Of a DNA stretch of 64,000 nt, positions 17,201 to 25,420 are shown in pieces. The stretch is taken from the NCBI GenBank assembly GCA_017515425.1, contig JAFWFU010000053.1, forward strand, positions 1-64,000, read 5' to 3'. The stretch is from Mogibacterium sp. (lineage in GTDB: Bacteria > Bacillota > Clostridia > Peptostreptococcales > Anaerovoracaceae). Under the pieces are notes generated by a model. The model made no database searches. It saw only the letters and a program-made list of their open reading frames with translations, and had not been told where the DNA came from. A program made the translations under genes and the position numbers. Positions within the stretch are counted from its first letter, which is position 1; each line of letters opens with the position of its first letter.

Positions 17201-20200
17201 GCTATGGCATTGACTATACATGCAGCAAGACCGTAGACATACTTGACGAGCCTTTCATTGAGGACGTCACGCCTGCGCCGGGCTCGCAGACAGGCGACAA
17301 TAAGAAGCCTGTAATATCTGCAAGAGTCGGCAATGTCGGAGACAATCCTCAGTTCACTCTCAAATTGAATGATGAGGTTCTCAGCGGATTCGAGTACAGC
17401 GGCGGCATATTCAGCTATACTCCTCAGGATAATATTATCGACGGTCGCAAGACTGCCGTAATAGAGGTAAAGAGAGCTGATGACGTAAGCACGTCAAAGA
17501 CTTGGAACTTCACAGTAGGCGATGCTGATTATCAGCAGTACTTCGGACAGCTTCACTCGCATACGACCTATTCGGACGGTACGGGTACATTGGAAAGTGC
17601 CCTCGATTATATCGAGTCGCTTCCGGAGAGCGCGAATGTCCAATTCGTAGCGTTTACGGATCACTCCAACTACTTCGATTCGGCTTCGGCTGCTAACCCT
17701 GAGGATTCACTCAACGACAAGAGCAAGATGACTGCTGCGAGCAAAGCTCTTTGGGAGGAATATCAGGCTAAGGCGGCAAGCTTCAACGCTAAGCAGTCCA
17801 AAGTCATAGCCCTTTCGGGATTTGAGATGACCTGGTCTGGCGGTCCCGGACATATCAATACATTCCAGAGTGAGGGTCTGGTTTCGCGTAACAACGCCGC
17901 TCTGAACAATAAGACAGGCGACGCCGGAATGAAGCTGTACTATAAGGCTCTCAACGAGGGCGACTCGATCAGCCAATTCAACCACCCGGGATCGACCTTC
18001 GGTAATTTCGCCGATTTCTCATATTGGGATGAAGAGACTGATAACCATATCTATCTCGTCGAGGTCGGAAACGGCGAAGGTCAGATAGGTGCTGGCGGAT
18101 ACTATCCGAGCTACGAGCAGTACACTTTGGCTCTCGACAAGGGATGGCATCTTGCTCCTACCAACAACCAGGACAACCACAAGGGACGCTGGGGTAATGC
18201 CAACGACGCCAGAGATGTTGTCCTCACAAACGACTTCTCCGAGCAGGGAATCTTCGACGCTATTCGCGCACTCCGCGTATACTCGACAGAGGATAAGAAC
18301 CTCAAGCTCAGCTATACGGTAAACGGCGAGCCTATGGGTACGGTATTCTCAGATGTTCCTGACAAGCTCGAATTAGAAGTCACCACATTCGACCCGGATC
18401 TCGAGGATAAGATTTCCAAGGTCGAAGTAATCGCCAACGGCGGTAAGGTAGTTCACACCTGGAATAACTCCGAGGATATTGAAAAGGGATATTTCACGAC
18501 AGAGCTGAATCCTGACTACACTTACTACTATATCCGTACTACTCAGGAGGACGGCAACCTCGCGGTAACCGCTCCTGTTTGGACGGGCAAGAGTGCAGCC
18601 ATGGGAATCGACAATGTCATCGCAACCCCGGACGTCGGAGTTGTCAACGAGGAAATGACTCTTACCACCACGCTGTCTAATAGGACAGACGCTGAGGCAA
18701 AACTCAAATCCCTGACATACTCCATCGGAAGCCAGGTGATTGCAAGCGATAGCACGGAGCGCAGCCTTTCAGCCGGAGCAAGCATTGATGTAGACGCGAA
18801 GATTACGCCGACTGTGGCTAAGATAACTACAGTTACCGTAACGGCGGTAATTTCATCAGGCGGAAGCACCTATACATTCTCCAAGGATATTACATTCTCG
18901 GTAAGAGCTAATAACGATCCGCTTGCGGTTGTTCCTATCAGCACGGTTCAGGCTCAGACAGAGTCCGGCTTCGAATATGCTATCGAGGGCGTCGTCACCT
19001 CCAATGCTTCGGGATATGACAAAGATACCGCATTCTTCGACTGTATATATGTGCAGGATGAAACCGCGGGTATCTGCTGCTTCCCTGTCTCCGGTGATTT
19101 CAAGATTGGAGATAAGGTTCACATAGAAGGTCATACGGACTTCTATCAGGGCGAAATGGAGCTGCAAGTCGCCAGCATAGACAAGATAGGCGAAGGCACG
19201 GTCGACCCGACAGAGGTCACAGCCGAGCAGATTAACGACAAATCAGTCCTCGGCTCCCTCGTAACACTCAAGGGAGTTGTGGAAAGCGTCGAAGTGTCAA
19301 GCGGTCTGATTCAGAACATCATGGTCAGAGACGCCGCGGGCAATATAGCCAGAGTATTCATTGACGGTTATATCACTGTCGCCAAGGACATCGAGAACTG
19401 CATAGTCGGCGCTGAGATCACCGCCACGGGACTCGCTTCCTACGACGATACCTTCAACGCTCCGACGGGTCCGTTCCCTCGTATCCGTGTGCGTGACAGG
19501 AAGGACATCATATGCGTAGTCAATAATTTAGATGAGTACAAGGCTCAGGCTCTTGCGGAGCTGAACGCTGTAAACATCAAAGACTATAGCTATGATGAAC
19601 TCAGCAATGTTCTTGACGCAATCGCAGACGCGAAAGCAGCGATAGAGGCGGCAGGCAGCGCAGACGAAGTGACGGCTGCCATGGACGCAGCAAACGCAGT
19701 TATAAATGCTCAGATGACGAATGCGGAGAAGCTCCAGCAGGCGAAGGATATTGCCAATACCGAGCTTAACGCAGTCAATCTGGCTCAGTACAGCGGAGGC
19801 GCGCTCGAAGCCGTGAAGAAGGCTGTCGCAGACGCTAAGGAAGCGATAGAAGGTGCAACGACTGTAGAGGCTGTCAACTCAGCCCTCGCTAAAGCCAATG
19901 CCGTAATTCTCACACAGAGCAGCGGCGGAGAGCTTGACGGTGCCAAGAAGCTGGCAAGAACGCAGCTCGGGGCTATAGACAAATCTCAGTACAGCGGAGC
20001 AGAGCTTGCCGCAGTCGAAGCCGCACTCGCAGCAGCAGCCGCAGAGATAGACGCAGCTAAGAGCATAGACGCCATCAACGCTGCCATAGTCAAAGCAAAT
20101 GCTGCGATTGCAACACAAAAGACAGACGCTCAGAAGGCGGATGAAAACGCTGCGAAGGTTACTACGGTAACCGTGAATGTCAAGACGGTTGACGCAGCCG

Positions 20201-20499
20201 CTCTTGACGCCGCAGTCGCAGCCGCCGGAGGCTCTAAGAAATATGTTACTACCGTAGTTCTCGGCAAGAAGGTCAAGAAGATTAAGGCAAGCACATTCGC
20301 CGAATATCAAAATGTTCAGACCTTAAGCGTAAAGACCAGGAAACTTTCAAAGACGTCCGTCAAGGCTTCCCTTAAGGGCTCCGCCGTCAAGACCGTAAAA
20401 GTCAAAGTCGGCAGCAAGAGAGTCAATAAGAAATTTGTCAAGAAGTATAAGAAAGTCTTTACCAAGAAGAACGCCGGCAAGAAAGCTGCAGTACAATAA
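14254..20499 (+). CDS. giant secreted PHP-domain phosphoesterase-like protein
   Basis: The 2,081-residue protein has a signal peptide (residues 1-33, ending TAYAAS). Residues about 205-375 and 1560-1740 are OB-fold-like modules (AYIQDATGAICVRA; IYVQDETAGICCF). Between them are repeated beta-rich modules built on KFYK/GTYSF motifs. A PHP metallohydrolase domain of CehA/McbA type spans about 1092-1390, with QLHSHTTYSDGTG, FTDHSNYF, NHPG and QDNHKG as metal ligands. Three helical FIVAR-like repeats follow (about 1755-1955), then a lysine-rich tail. There is no LPXTG; the basic tail may bind the wall. AAAGGA precedes the ATG. It probably cleaves extracellular phosphoesters, but the substrate is unknown. 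Confidence 0.82.
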   Translation: MKRSAIRTFVFLLSLGLVLQAAFPLGVDTAYAASDSVWKPLADIDAAVLSGKSIAVTMTTSDGDTFALPTAATSSSPTAKSASIQSDELFISGSETEYGWTITKSGDTYTLQNSDDKYLYLTAANNGVRVGNLPTTGGTWKLTASPSPIYLNADDSKGDTRYLGVYNKTDWRCYTSPTSPNIKDQTLKFWAYDRDESTPDPTLVPISDALAASSGEFFVKGVVTLIDGSNAYIQDATGAICVRAASAISGIAVGDTIKATGTRETYRTLPQLNKSTYEKVTDPAEQITLSAKATTIDSLTTSDVCKYVTITDLTVQTAASSGNNVTVKDANGNSIEIRKIVLSSDLNPGDVITFTGAVGVFDSTRQLQNTNADEIVVTSAAPVLPSSSFGLASSIADGDEVILYNAANGVGLGNSMSSTKVAGVSLAPSAGVIETNNDAVIWTVQENSDGTYSFKQGSNILGGVANGTNANLVLTSAERTDFTLEGPDSSDFNYYLKFADWGSSYGKFHLEYYSGWTLYASNDPSKTAFGVTFYKKDAAPETPTPLPKGDLITDLSELTDGMTIAIYNDAHKTAVSSKPNGDWYLKAKEATITSEGKLETFTADYIWKVKLNSDGTYSFYANDDDTKSITAWKSGNYAELCLDVDKYPDNKWEISAATTENAFYMKSPTVSGTNGPAYIEAYLRNGHEVYSGYFVQPTSSAFKESEFALKFYKVDPADASAAYDDGVWDGVMNPGSEYLIFNGASKTALGIYKEANGTLDPIVSETTSETPPKLKAGNGAYVFTVDSMGRYYTFKHNGKYLATNDKEVLFFEDPLSGGEAPENAKWFLTPLDDGYIIYNKDASYGGTPVCIEYYSSAFSGWTYNPKAEDKSIFRFNFHEPAAGTKIYNGTVQDPTVLFDCKSTRCIEQDFPVTVSLDDLCPDITSATITYTAGSKSGSIDTENTLVCEVSSDKKNYTFTIPAADIDSAENPSTLVITVAVTNSYGIDYTCSKTVDILDEPFIEDVTPAPGSQTGDNKKPVISARVGNVGDNPQFTLKLNDEVLSGFEYSGGIFSYTPQDNIIDGRKTAVIEVKRADDVSTSKTWNFTVGDADYQQYFGQLHSHTTYSDGTGTLESALDYIESLPESANVQFVAFTDHSNYFDSASAANPEDSLNDKSKMTAASKALWEEYQAKAASFNAKQSKVIALSGFEMTWSGGPGHINTFQSEGLVSRNNAALNNKTGDAGMKLYYKALNEGDSISQFNHPGSTFGNFADFSYWDEETDNHIYLVEVGNGEGQIGAGGYYPSYEQYTLALDKGWHLAPTNNQDNHKGRWGNANDARDVVLTNDFSEQGIFDAIRALRVYSTEDKNLKLSYTVNGEPMGTVFSDVPDKLELEVTTFDPDLEDKISKVEVIANGGKVVHTWNNSEDIEKGYFTTELNPDYTYYYIRTTQEDGNLAVTAPVWTGKSAAMGIDNVIATPDVGVVNEEMTLTTTLSNRTDAEAKLKSLTYSIGSQVIASDSTERSLSAGASIDVDAKITPTVAKITTVTVTAVISSGGSTYTFSKDITFSVRANNDPLAVVPISTVQAQTESGFEYAIEGVVTSNASGYDKDTAFFDCIYVQDETAGICCFPVSGDFKIGDKVHIEGHTDFYQGEMELQVASIDKIGEGTVDPTEVTAEQINDKSVLGSLVTLKGVVESVEVSSGLIQNIMVRDAAGNIARVFIDGYITVAKDIENCIVGAEITATGLASYDDTFNAPTGPFPRIRVRDRKDIICVVNNLDEYKAQALAELNAVNIKDYSYDELSNVLDAIADAKAAIEAAGSADEVTAAMDAANAVINAQMTNAEKLQQAKDIANTELNAVNLAQYSGGALEAVKKAVADAKEAIEGATTVEAVNSALAKANAVILTQSSGGELDGAKKLARTQLGAIDKSQYSGAELAAVEAALAAAAAEIDAAKSIDAINAAIVKANAAIATQKTDAQKADENAAKVTTVTVNVKTVDAAALDAAVAAAGGSKKYVTTVVLGKKVKKIKASTFAEYQNVQTLSVKTRKLSKTSVKASLKGSAVKTVKVKVGSKRVNKKFVKKYKKVFTKKNAGKKAAVQ

Positions 20500-20538
20500 T
20501 GCTGTCATTCTGAGGCGAGTCAACACATTACGCACAAA

Positions 20539-20577
20539 GCGGCGGGCGCATTTGGATTATGCGCCCGCCGCCTTTAA
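20539..20577 (+). terminator. strong terminator after the giant gene
   Basis: GCGGCGGGCGCA (20539-20550) pairs perfectly with TGCGCCCGCCGC (20560-20571) and is followed by a CTTTAATTT tract. Confidence 0.85.
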
Positions 20578-20611
20578 TTTAAAGCCGTTTTGAAAATTGA
20601 GGAAATAAAGA

Positions 20612-20650
20612 TTGACAACTCTTTTATTATGTAATACATTTGTATTACAT
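20612..20650 (+). promoter_or_regulatory. promoter and operator of the RelB/RelE-type pair
   Basis: TTGACA (20612-20617) and TACATT (20635-20640) are spaced by 17 bp. The -10 is covered by a perfect inverted repeat, ATGTAATAC and GTATTACAT (20629-20637, 20642-20650), the expected operator of the ribbon-helix-helix antitoxin. Confidence 0.75.
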
Positions 20651-20667
20651 AGAAAGGAGATTTTGCT

Positions 20668-20892
20668 ATGTCTACGATAAGTATAAGAGTGTCCGACCAG
20701 GAACTGTCTTTATTTAAGGATTATGCTAAAATAAATAATAGGAGTCTTTCCGAAGTCATAAAGAGTACGATGCTCGAACGCATCGAAAACGAATACGACC
20801 TAAAAGTTTTTGCGGAATATGAGAAAGAGAAGGCTAAGGGAGAAATTAAGACCTACTCTCACGAAGAAGCATGGAGAGAACTCGGTCTATGA
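20668..20892 (+). CDS. RelB-like ribbon-helix-helix antitoxin
   Basis: The 74-residue protein begins STISIRVSDQELSLFKDYA, a beta-strand followed by two helices typical of the RelB/DUF6290 ribbon-helix-helix antitoxins. The C-terminal part (GEIKTYSHEEAWRELGL) should wrap the toxin. AAAGGAG lies upstream. Its stop overlaps the toxin start as ATGA, so the two are translationally coupled. It should neutralise the RelE-type toxin and repress its own operon at the palindromic operator. Confidence 0.9.
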   Translation: MSTISIRVSDQELSLFKDYAKINNRSLSEVIKSTMLERIENEYDLKVFAEYEKEKAKGEIKTYSHEEAWRELGL

Positions 20893-21155
20893 AATATACT
20901 GTAAACTATACAGAGAAAGCCCTTAAGTCTCTGAAAAAACTTGATAGGTCTGTTCTCTTCATGATTAAGGCTTGGATTGAGAAAAACCTTCTTGAAACAG
21001 AAAATCCAAGACAGCATGGAAAAGGACTAACTGCCACCAGAAGCGGTCAATGGCGGTACAGAGTGGGAGACTATCGAATACTTGCAGAGATCCAAGAGGA
21101 TAAACTCGTTATACTCGTTGTCGAGGTTGGGCATAGAAAAAATATATATGAGTGA
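20889..21155 (+). CDS. RelE/ParE-family toxin
   Basis: The 88-residue protein starts MKYTVNYTEKALKSLKKLD and contains RSGQWRYRVGDYRIL and VVEVGHRKNIY, the hallmarks of the RelE/ParE fold. RelE members cleave mRNA in the ribosome; ParE members poison gyrase. The YR-VGDYR and HR-IY pattern favours the RelE side. The ATG at 20889 overlapping the antitoxin stop was chosen; a longer frame from 20871 has no ribosome site. The pair stands just outside the left border of the mobile element. Confidence 0.9.
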   Translation: MKYTVNYTEKALKSLKKLDRSVLFMIKAWIEKNLLETENPRQHGKGLTATRSGQWRYRVGDYRILAEIQEDKLVILVVEVGHRKNIYE

Positions 21156-21228
21156 AAAAATCCGATAGACTCTTTATATTTTCTCCTCTATAGCTATTTC
21201 AAACCTTTCAATTTGATCCGAGAAGCGC

Positions 21229-21262
21229 AAAAGAGGCTGTCAGCTTAGTGGCAGCCTCTTCA
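21229..21262 (-). terminator. terminator-like hairpin left of the rubrerythrin fragment
   Basis: AGAGGCTG and CAGCCTCT pair around TCAGCTTAGTGG. The stem is related to AGAGGCTGCC/GGCAACCTCC at 38526-38554, which follows the intact reverse rubrerythrin. This suggests both are versions of the terminator of that gene. It can also serve the RelE-type operon on the plus strand. Confidence 0.55.
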
Positions 21263-21319
21263 TATCACATTGTAGAAACTGAACAGTGATAAGATACAAA
21301 ACCGTTTTAAGCAGTTTTA

Positions 21320-21448
21320 GTAAAGCGCCGCAGATTCTTCATTATACAAGGCGCGCTGGAAAATGACCGAAGGAGCGTATTGAAATACGTAACTGAGGAC
21401 ATTTTACAGCAACAACGCAGTAGAACGGAGAATGTGCAAGCTTTAGCC
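21320..21448. repeat. 130-bp imperfect palindrome
   Basis: The left arm GTAAAGCGCCGCAGATTCTT (21320 on) and the right arm ending GAGAATGTGCAAGCTTTAG (to 21446) are imperfect reverse complements. Inner arms such as GGAAAATG and CATTTTACAG also pair. The element ends at the stop codon of the displaced rubrerythrin fragment. It looks like a REP/MITE-type dispersed palindrome and has no supported gene. Confidence 0.6.
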
Positions 21449-21586
21449 AAAGTATCTCTTGAGGAGTCCTGCAAATGCCTTGCCGTGTCTAGCCTCGTCT
21501 CTGGCCATCTCGTGAACTGTGTCGTGGATAGCGTCGAGGCCCTGCTCCTTAGCCATCTTAGCGAGCTCAACCTTACCGAGTGTTGT
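21443..21586 (-). pseudogene. displaced 3' end of a reverse rubrerythrin gene
   Basis: This minus-strand fragment encodes 47 residues and a stop. From [13 protein letters not shown] through LLKRYFG it is identical in protein to the last 46 residues of the intact gene at 38585-39130. The DNA differs at about ten mostly synonymous sites. Upstream of codon TTLGK it has no relation to the gene. It is best read as the original chromosomal 3' end, cut off when the mobile element integrated and brought a replacement end. Confidence 0.85.
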
Positions 21587-21653
21587 ATTTTCAAGATTTT
21601 AAGGAAGATAGACCCATCGTTATTTTTCTGATTGCAGCTATCATCTATCAAAA

Positions 21654-21716
21654 TTGACAAGATTTTTGATGACAAATTTGCTCATAAAATGAACCTTATT
21701 CTTGCTCAATGACAAG
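21654..21716 (+). other. candidate integrase arm-type sites, left end
   Basis: TTGACAAG (21654-21661), ATGACAAA (21669-21676) and ATGACAAG (21709-21716) are direct repeats between the border and the integrase gene. They match repeats near the right end. Confidence 0.6.
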
Positions 21717-21738
21717 ATATTAACAAGGAGGTTTATTT

Positions 21739-22947
21739 ATGACCAATCTGACAGGCGTGTTTCAGCTTGAAAATGGAAACTGGGGGTATCGATTTGCCAT
21801 CACAAAACATGGGCATTATAAGAACTATCGCAGGACAAAAGATGATTCAGGAAAGCCATTCAAAACTTGCAACCAAGCTGCTCGCGCAAGACAGCAAGCT
21901 ATTATCAAAGCAAATACTGCACCAGAGCACAGTAAGTTTATCTCTAAGAGAACATTTACCCAAGTATTCAATGAATATTGTGAAAAAGGTCGCGCAGGAA
22001 AAGCCTATTCCACAATCCGAAAGCAAGATAGTCTCTGGAACAATCATATTAAGCCTCAGTTTGGTAATAGACTTGTGAGCGATGTGTCTGTAGCTGAGAT
22101 AACAGATTATCTTTCTGAGTTATACTACACTGAAGGGAGAGCCTATAAATATGTAGAATCATTCGTAAAAGTTTTTTATCTTATCTTCGGACAAGCATAC
22201 AGCAGGAACTATCTCAGCATAGACGCTTACAATAAGCTCTGTGTGAACAAAGATACGAAGATACGAATGCCGAAAAGAAAGGTCGATGACGATGACGATG
22301 TTATAGTTTTTTCCGAGAAGGAAATGAAGGCACTTGATGAATACTTCATCGGAACGACGCTCGAAACTGCATATATGCTAGGAAAATACTGCGGGCTCAG
22401 GATTAATGAATGTTTCGGTATTAAGTGGAGCGATATAGACTTTGATAATAAGACAATTTCCATTTCCAGGCAGATGCAATATCAGCAAGGCGTGATTAAG
22501 CTTGTCTCGGTAAAGACAAGGAATGGCAAAAGAATCATTTATATGGCAGAGCCATTATTTGAGTATCTTTCTCGTCTCAAAATAACAATCACTAAGGCAG
22601 AATCGGAGTTAAGGGAAATGAGAACTCAGCAACAAATGATGATACCCGATATCGATGGGTCATATGTATCATCGTTAGAATTGGTAAATACTCTTCCAAA
22701 TGGAAAAATGAGGACTGTGAATTCCATGAAACGACACACAAGAAAGATTCGTGATGAACTCGGAATATGTTTCAGGTTTCATTATCTCAGACACACATAT
22801 GGAACCAGGCTTGCAGAGATGAACACTCCCTCTCACATCCTGTGCAATCAGATGGGTCATGCAAGTTCCAAGGTAACAGAGAAATACTATCTCTCGATTA
22901 CTAATCGAGGTGTAGATCAGCTGATTAATAATCTGAACTCATTTTAA
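21739..22947 (+). CDS. tyrosine recombinase (integrase)
   Basis: The 402-residue protein has an N-terminal AP2-like arm-binding domain (about 1-60: NGNWGYRFAITKHG), a SAM-like core-binding domain (about 65-165) and a catalytic domain. Catalytic residues are visible as Arg in CGLRINE, Lys in SVKTRNGKR, HxxR in HYLRHTYGTR, His in QMGHASS and the Tyr nucleophile in EKYY. It should integrate and excise the element at the rubrerythrin gene. AGGAGG precedes the ATG. A perfect hairpin follows the stop. Confidence 0.95.
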   Translation: MTNLTGVFQLENGNWGYRFAITKHGHYKNYRRTKDDSGKPFKTCNQAARARQQAIIKANTAPEHSKFISKRTFTQVFNEYCEKGRAGKAYSTIRKQDSLWNNHIKPQFGNRLVSDVSVAEITDYLSELYYTEGRAYKYVESFVKVFYLIFGQAYSRNYLSIDAYNKLCVNKDTKIRMPKRKVDDDDDVIVFSEKEMKALDEYFIGTTLETAYMLGKYCGLRINECFGIKWSDIDFDNKTISISRQMQYQQGVIKLVSVKTRNGKRIIYMAEPLFEYLSRLKITITKAESELREMRTQQQMMIPDIDGSYVSSLELVNTLPNGKMRTVNSMKRHTRKIRDELGICFRFHYLRHTYGTRLAEMNTPSHILCNQMGHASSKVTEKYYLSITNRGVDQLINNLNSF

Positions 22948-22953
22948 TCAATT

Positions 22954-22994
22954 AATCAGACGACAGACATATTCATAATGTCTGTCGTCTGATT
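22954..22994. terminator. 17-bp hairpin between convergent genes, repeated motif
   Basis: AATCAGACGACAGACAT (22954-22970) and its exact complement (22978-22994) flank ATTCATA. It lies between the convergent integrase and CAP-protein genes. The core GACGACAGACAT recurs as a longer palindrome at 37538-37573 in the same element. Confidence 0.7.
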
Positions 22995-23018
22995 ATAATC
23001 TTTATTGATATAGAAGGT

Positions 23019-25373
23019 CTACTTGACCGTAACCTTCACTGCTTTATATATGCCGTTCTGGGCATATACGTATACATAGCAAGTTCCTTTTCCCTTGGCA
23101 GTAATTACGCCTTTTCCGGATACTGTCGCTACTTTGGCATTGCTGGTCTCATACGCAAGACCTCTGTGCTTCTTTACATTCTTACCCACCTGCTTAGCTT
23201 TCAGCTTATGGGTCTGTCCCTGCTTCAGGGTCATAGGCTTCTTATAGCTAATCTTGGTCGGATTCTTGACTGTTCCGCCTTTAGTGGTTACATGAATGAC
23301 CTTGGAAACCGATATGACCTTGTTGTTCTTATCCAAGGCTACAACCATGAATTTATGGTAAGTGCCTTTTTTAAGCGTCTTGCTAATCTTCTTGATGTTG
23401 TACGACTTGCCGCTTGAGGTGGCAAGCTTCTTCATCTTGTTCTTCTTGCCGCAGACATTGCCGTATATGACGAACTTTGCTGCTCCGGCAGGCTTGTTCC
23501 AAGCGAGTTTGATGTTTGCTTTCCCCTGGGATGTAGACCTGAGAGCAATAAATCTAAACACGCTTCCTGCCGGGCCTTCTTCACTTGATGATGAAGTGAT
23601 AGCCTTATCAACTTCTGCCTCTGATGCGCCATTCGCAGTTGATGCCTGTACTTTAGTATATTGAGCAGTATATGTTCCTGCCCCTTTTACAGTTGTTGGT
23701 AGAGCAGGGCTCCAACCTGTAAACTTGTAACCTGCATTTTCTGGTGGATAGATAGTCGGGAAAGTATCGCCGATTTTTTTGTTTACTTCTTGGCAAGGCT
23801 GACCTGTTACACCATTGATGAATTTTAATGTAACTTTCTGTGTAACAGTTCCACCAGTGTCATCTCCCGCAGGGTTATCACTATTTTTGGTGTAGTTAAT
23901 AGTAATAGTTAAGTTTGCTGTAACGCAGTTATATACTGATGCTGGCATTGAATAGCTTTTGAATGTGTAACCATTGTGCACAGGCGGTATTGGAACATAA
24001 GCCGCTGCACCGTGTTTAACACTAGTTTCTGAAACTATTTCTTTTGTGACACCGTCAATCCATTTAACTGTATAGTAAGTTTGCTGACTTTCTTGGTTAG
24101 CAAGTGCTTCTTCGTACCACGCTTTGTAAGTTTGGTAGTCTGATTTGTATTTTTTAAGTTTCTTACTATTTTCAGTTAATTGGTTTTCTGCATTGCTGTA
24201 TGCAGACTGAGCATCATTATATGCAGTTATAGCATTCTGACGGTCGTTTACTCTTGACTGGTATGTACGATATTCGTTACCGCAGTAATCGACTAATCCA
24301 TTACGATATTCTACGACAGTATAGACTTTCCAATTGTTTGTATTTACATTGGCGAAATCCTGTGTCATAGCAGTCTGGTTTGTTAATGGATTTGTGTTTA
24401 AGGCACCAAAGCCAGTGACAGTCCAGTCTTTATCAACGATGTTTTTGTTGTGGGCACTTTTTTTATCTTTGTTTTCTTGTGTCCACCAGCCAGGCCATGG
24501 GTTACCCACTGAACCATTTCCAGAAAATGTAGCCCAGATAAGGTTTTGTCCACAACCTGCGGTTCCTGGTTGTGTGTTGGCTATTCCGCCTGCAACAGCA
24601 CCGTATATGTGACCGTGGTAAACGCCGGAACTGTTTAATGCGGAAGACATTGCTGTTATGGTCATCAAATAAGGACTTACTTTGAGTGCTTGAATACCGC
24701 TTGGTGTACTTTCGCCTAAGACACCTTGATAATAATCACCTGCTTGATAAAGTCTGATATTATTACATTCGTCGATTTGGTCAAGAGAGTACATTGTGTT
24801 ATTATAACCCAAAGCACGAATGACAGACTTTTCAAGCGCGTCTGAACTAATCTTGTTATACTTAACAAGAATTGCATTATATGGTGATTTATTACTGTAT
24901 GCGTTTAAATCGTTTATCATTCCGTCTACAGTATACCAAGTATGACCTGTTATGTCAAGGTCAGGAAAATTTTTTTTATTGACAATATACCAGTCGTCGT
25001 TTATACTTTTCATATAAGCGAGGTCAGACTGCCAGGCTTCGTAGACTTTGGCTTCGTGGTATTCTTTTGACTTAAGGTCGAGAGTCCACTCGGCGTCTTC
25101 CATATTCTGCTTAGCAGTTTCAAGATTGTTTTTCGCCGTGTTAAACACTTTAAGTTTACCGTCACGTATGGCGGTATCATCTGCAACAAGTGATTCGTAC
25201 ACTTCCATATTGTAGTATGCCTCGTCCATCTTCTCCTTGTAGTATGCAAGAAGGTCGTCGTTCGAAACTGTGTCGGCAATGACAGCAGTTGGGAACATCG
25301 TGATGAAAAGGGCGATACTAATGATGATACTACCGAGTTTTTTGATTGAATTTCGATATGTTGTCTTTTTCAT
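23019..25373 (-). CDS. secreted CAP-domain protein with InlB-type repeats
   Basis: The 784-residue protein has a signal peptide (1-33), a helical region (about 40-120), and a CAP/SCP-like domain around 180-370 with VYHGHIYG, GCGQNLIW and PWPGWW. A second coiled-coil (about 380-430) follows. Two InlB/MucBP-type beta modules come next (VKWIDGVTKE and LKFINGVTGQ, each ending in a G-Y-x-F-x-x-W-like core). The end is a fibronectin/Ig-like region with a Big2-type domain (SNAKVATVSGKGVITAKGKG). It is probably a surface or secreted cargo of the element for contact with host or other cells. It is unlike the replication genes in role. Confidence 0.75.
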   Translation of the reverse strand: MKKTTYRNSIKKLGSIIISIALFITMFPTAVIADTVSNDDLLAYYKEKMDEAYYNMEVYESLVADDTAIRDGKLKVFNTAKNNLETAKQNMEDAEWTLDLKSKEYHEAKVYEAWQSDLAYMKSINDDWYIVNKKNFPDLDITGHTWYTVDGMINDLNAYSNKSPYNAILVKYNKISSDALEKSVIRALGYNNTMYSLDQIDECNNIRLYQAGDYYQGVLGESTPSGIQALKVSPYLMTITAMSSALNSSGVYHGHIYGAVAGGIANTQPGTAGCGQNLIWATFSGNGSVGNPWPGWWTQENKDKKSAHNKNIVDKDWTVTGFGALNTNPLTNQTAMTQDFANVNTNNWKVYTVVEYRNGLVDYCGNEYRTYQSRVNDRQNAITAYNDAQSAYSNAENQLTENSKKLKKYKSDYQTYKAWYEEALANQESQQTYYTVKWIDGVTKEIVSETSVKHGAAAYVPIPPVHNGYTFKSYSMPASVYNCVTANLTITINYTKNSDNPAGDDTGGTVTQKVTLKFINGVTGQPCQEVNKKIGDTFPTIYPPENAGYKFTGWSPALPTTVKGAGTYTAQYTKVQASTANGASEAEVDKAITSSSSEEGPAGSVFRFIALRSTSQGKANIKLAWNKPAGAAKFVIYGNVCGKKNKMKKLATSSGKSYNIKKISKTLKKGTYHKFMVVALDKNNKVISVSKVIHVTTKGGTVKNPTKISYKKPMTLKQGQTHKLKAKQVGKNVKKHRGLAYETSNAKVATVSGKGVITAKGKGTCYVYVYAQNGIYKAVKVTVK

Positions 25374-25420
25374 CCTATATTCCTTTTAATCCCCCACTGC
25401 AAAAGCAGCATTTTCTCTAA

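Noticed and set aside
21380..21631. 83-codon frame at the left element border
   Set aside because: It reads the antisense of the displaced rubrerythrin end plus the palindrome; the matching frame at 38627 is also antisense.
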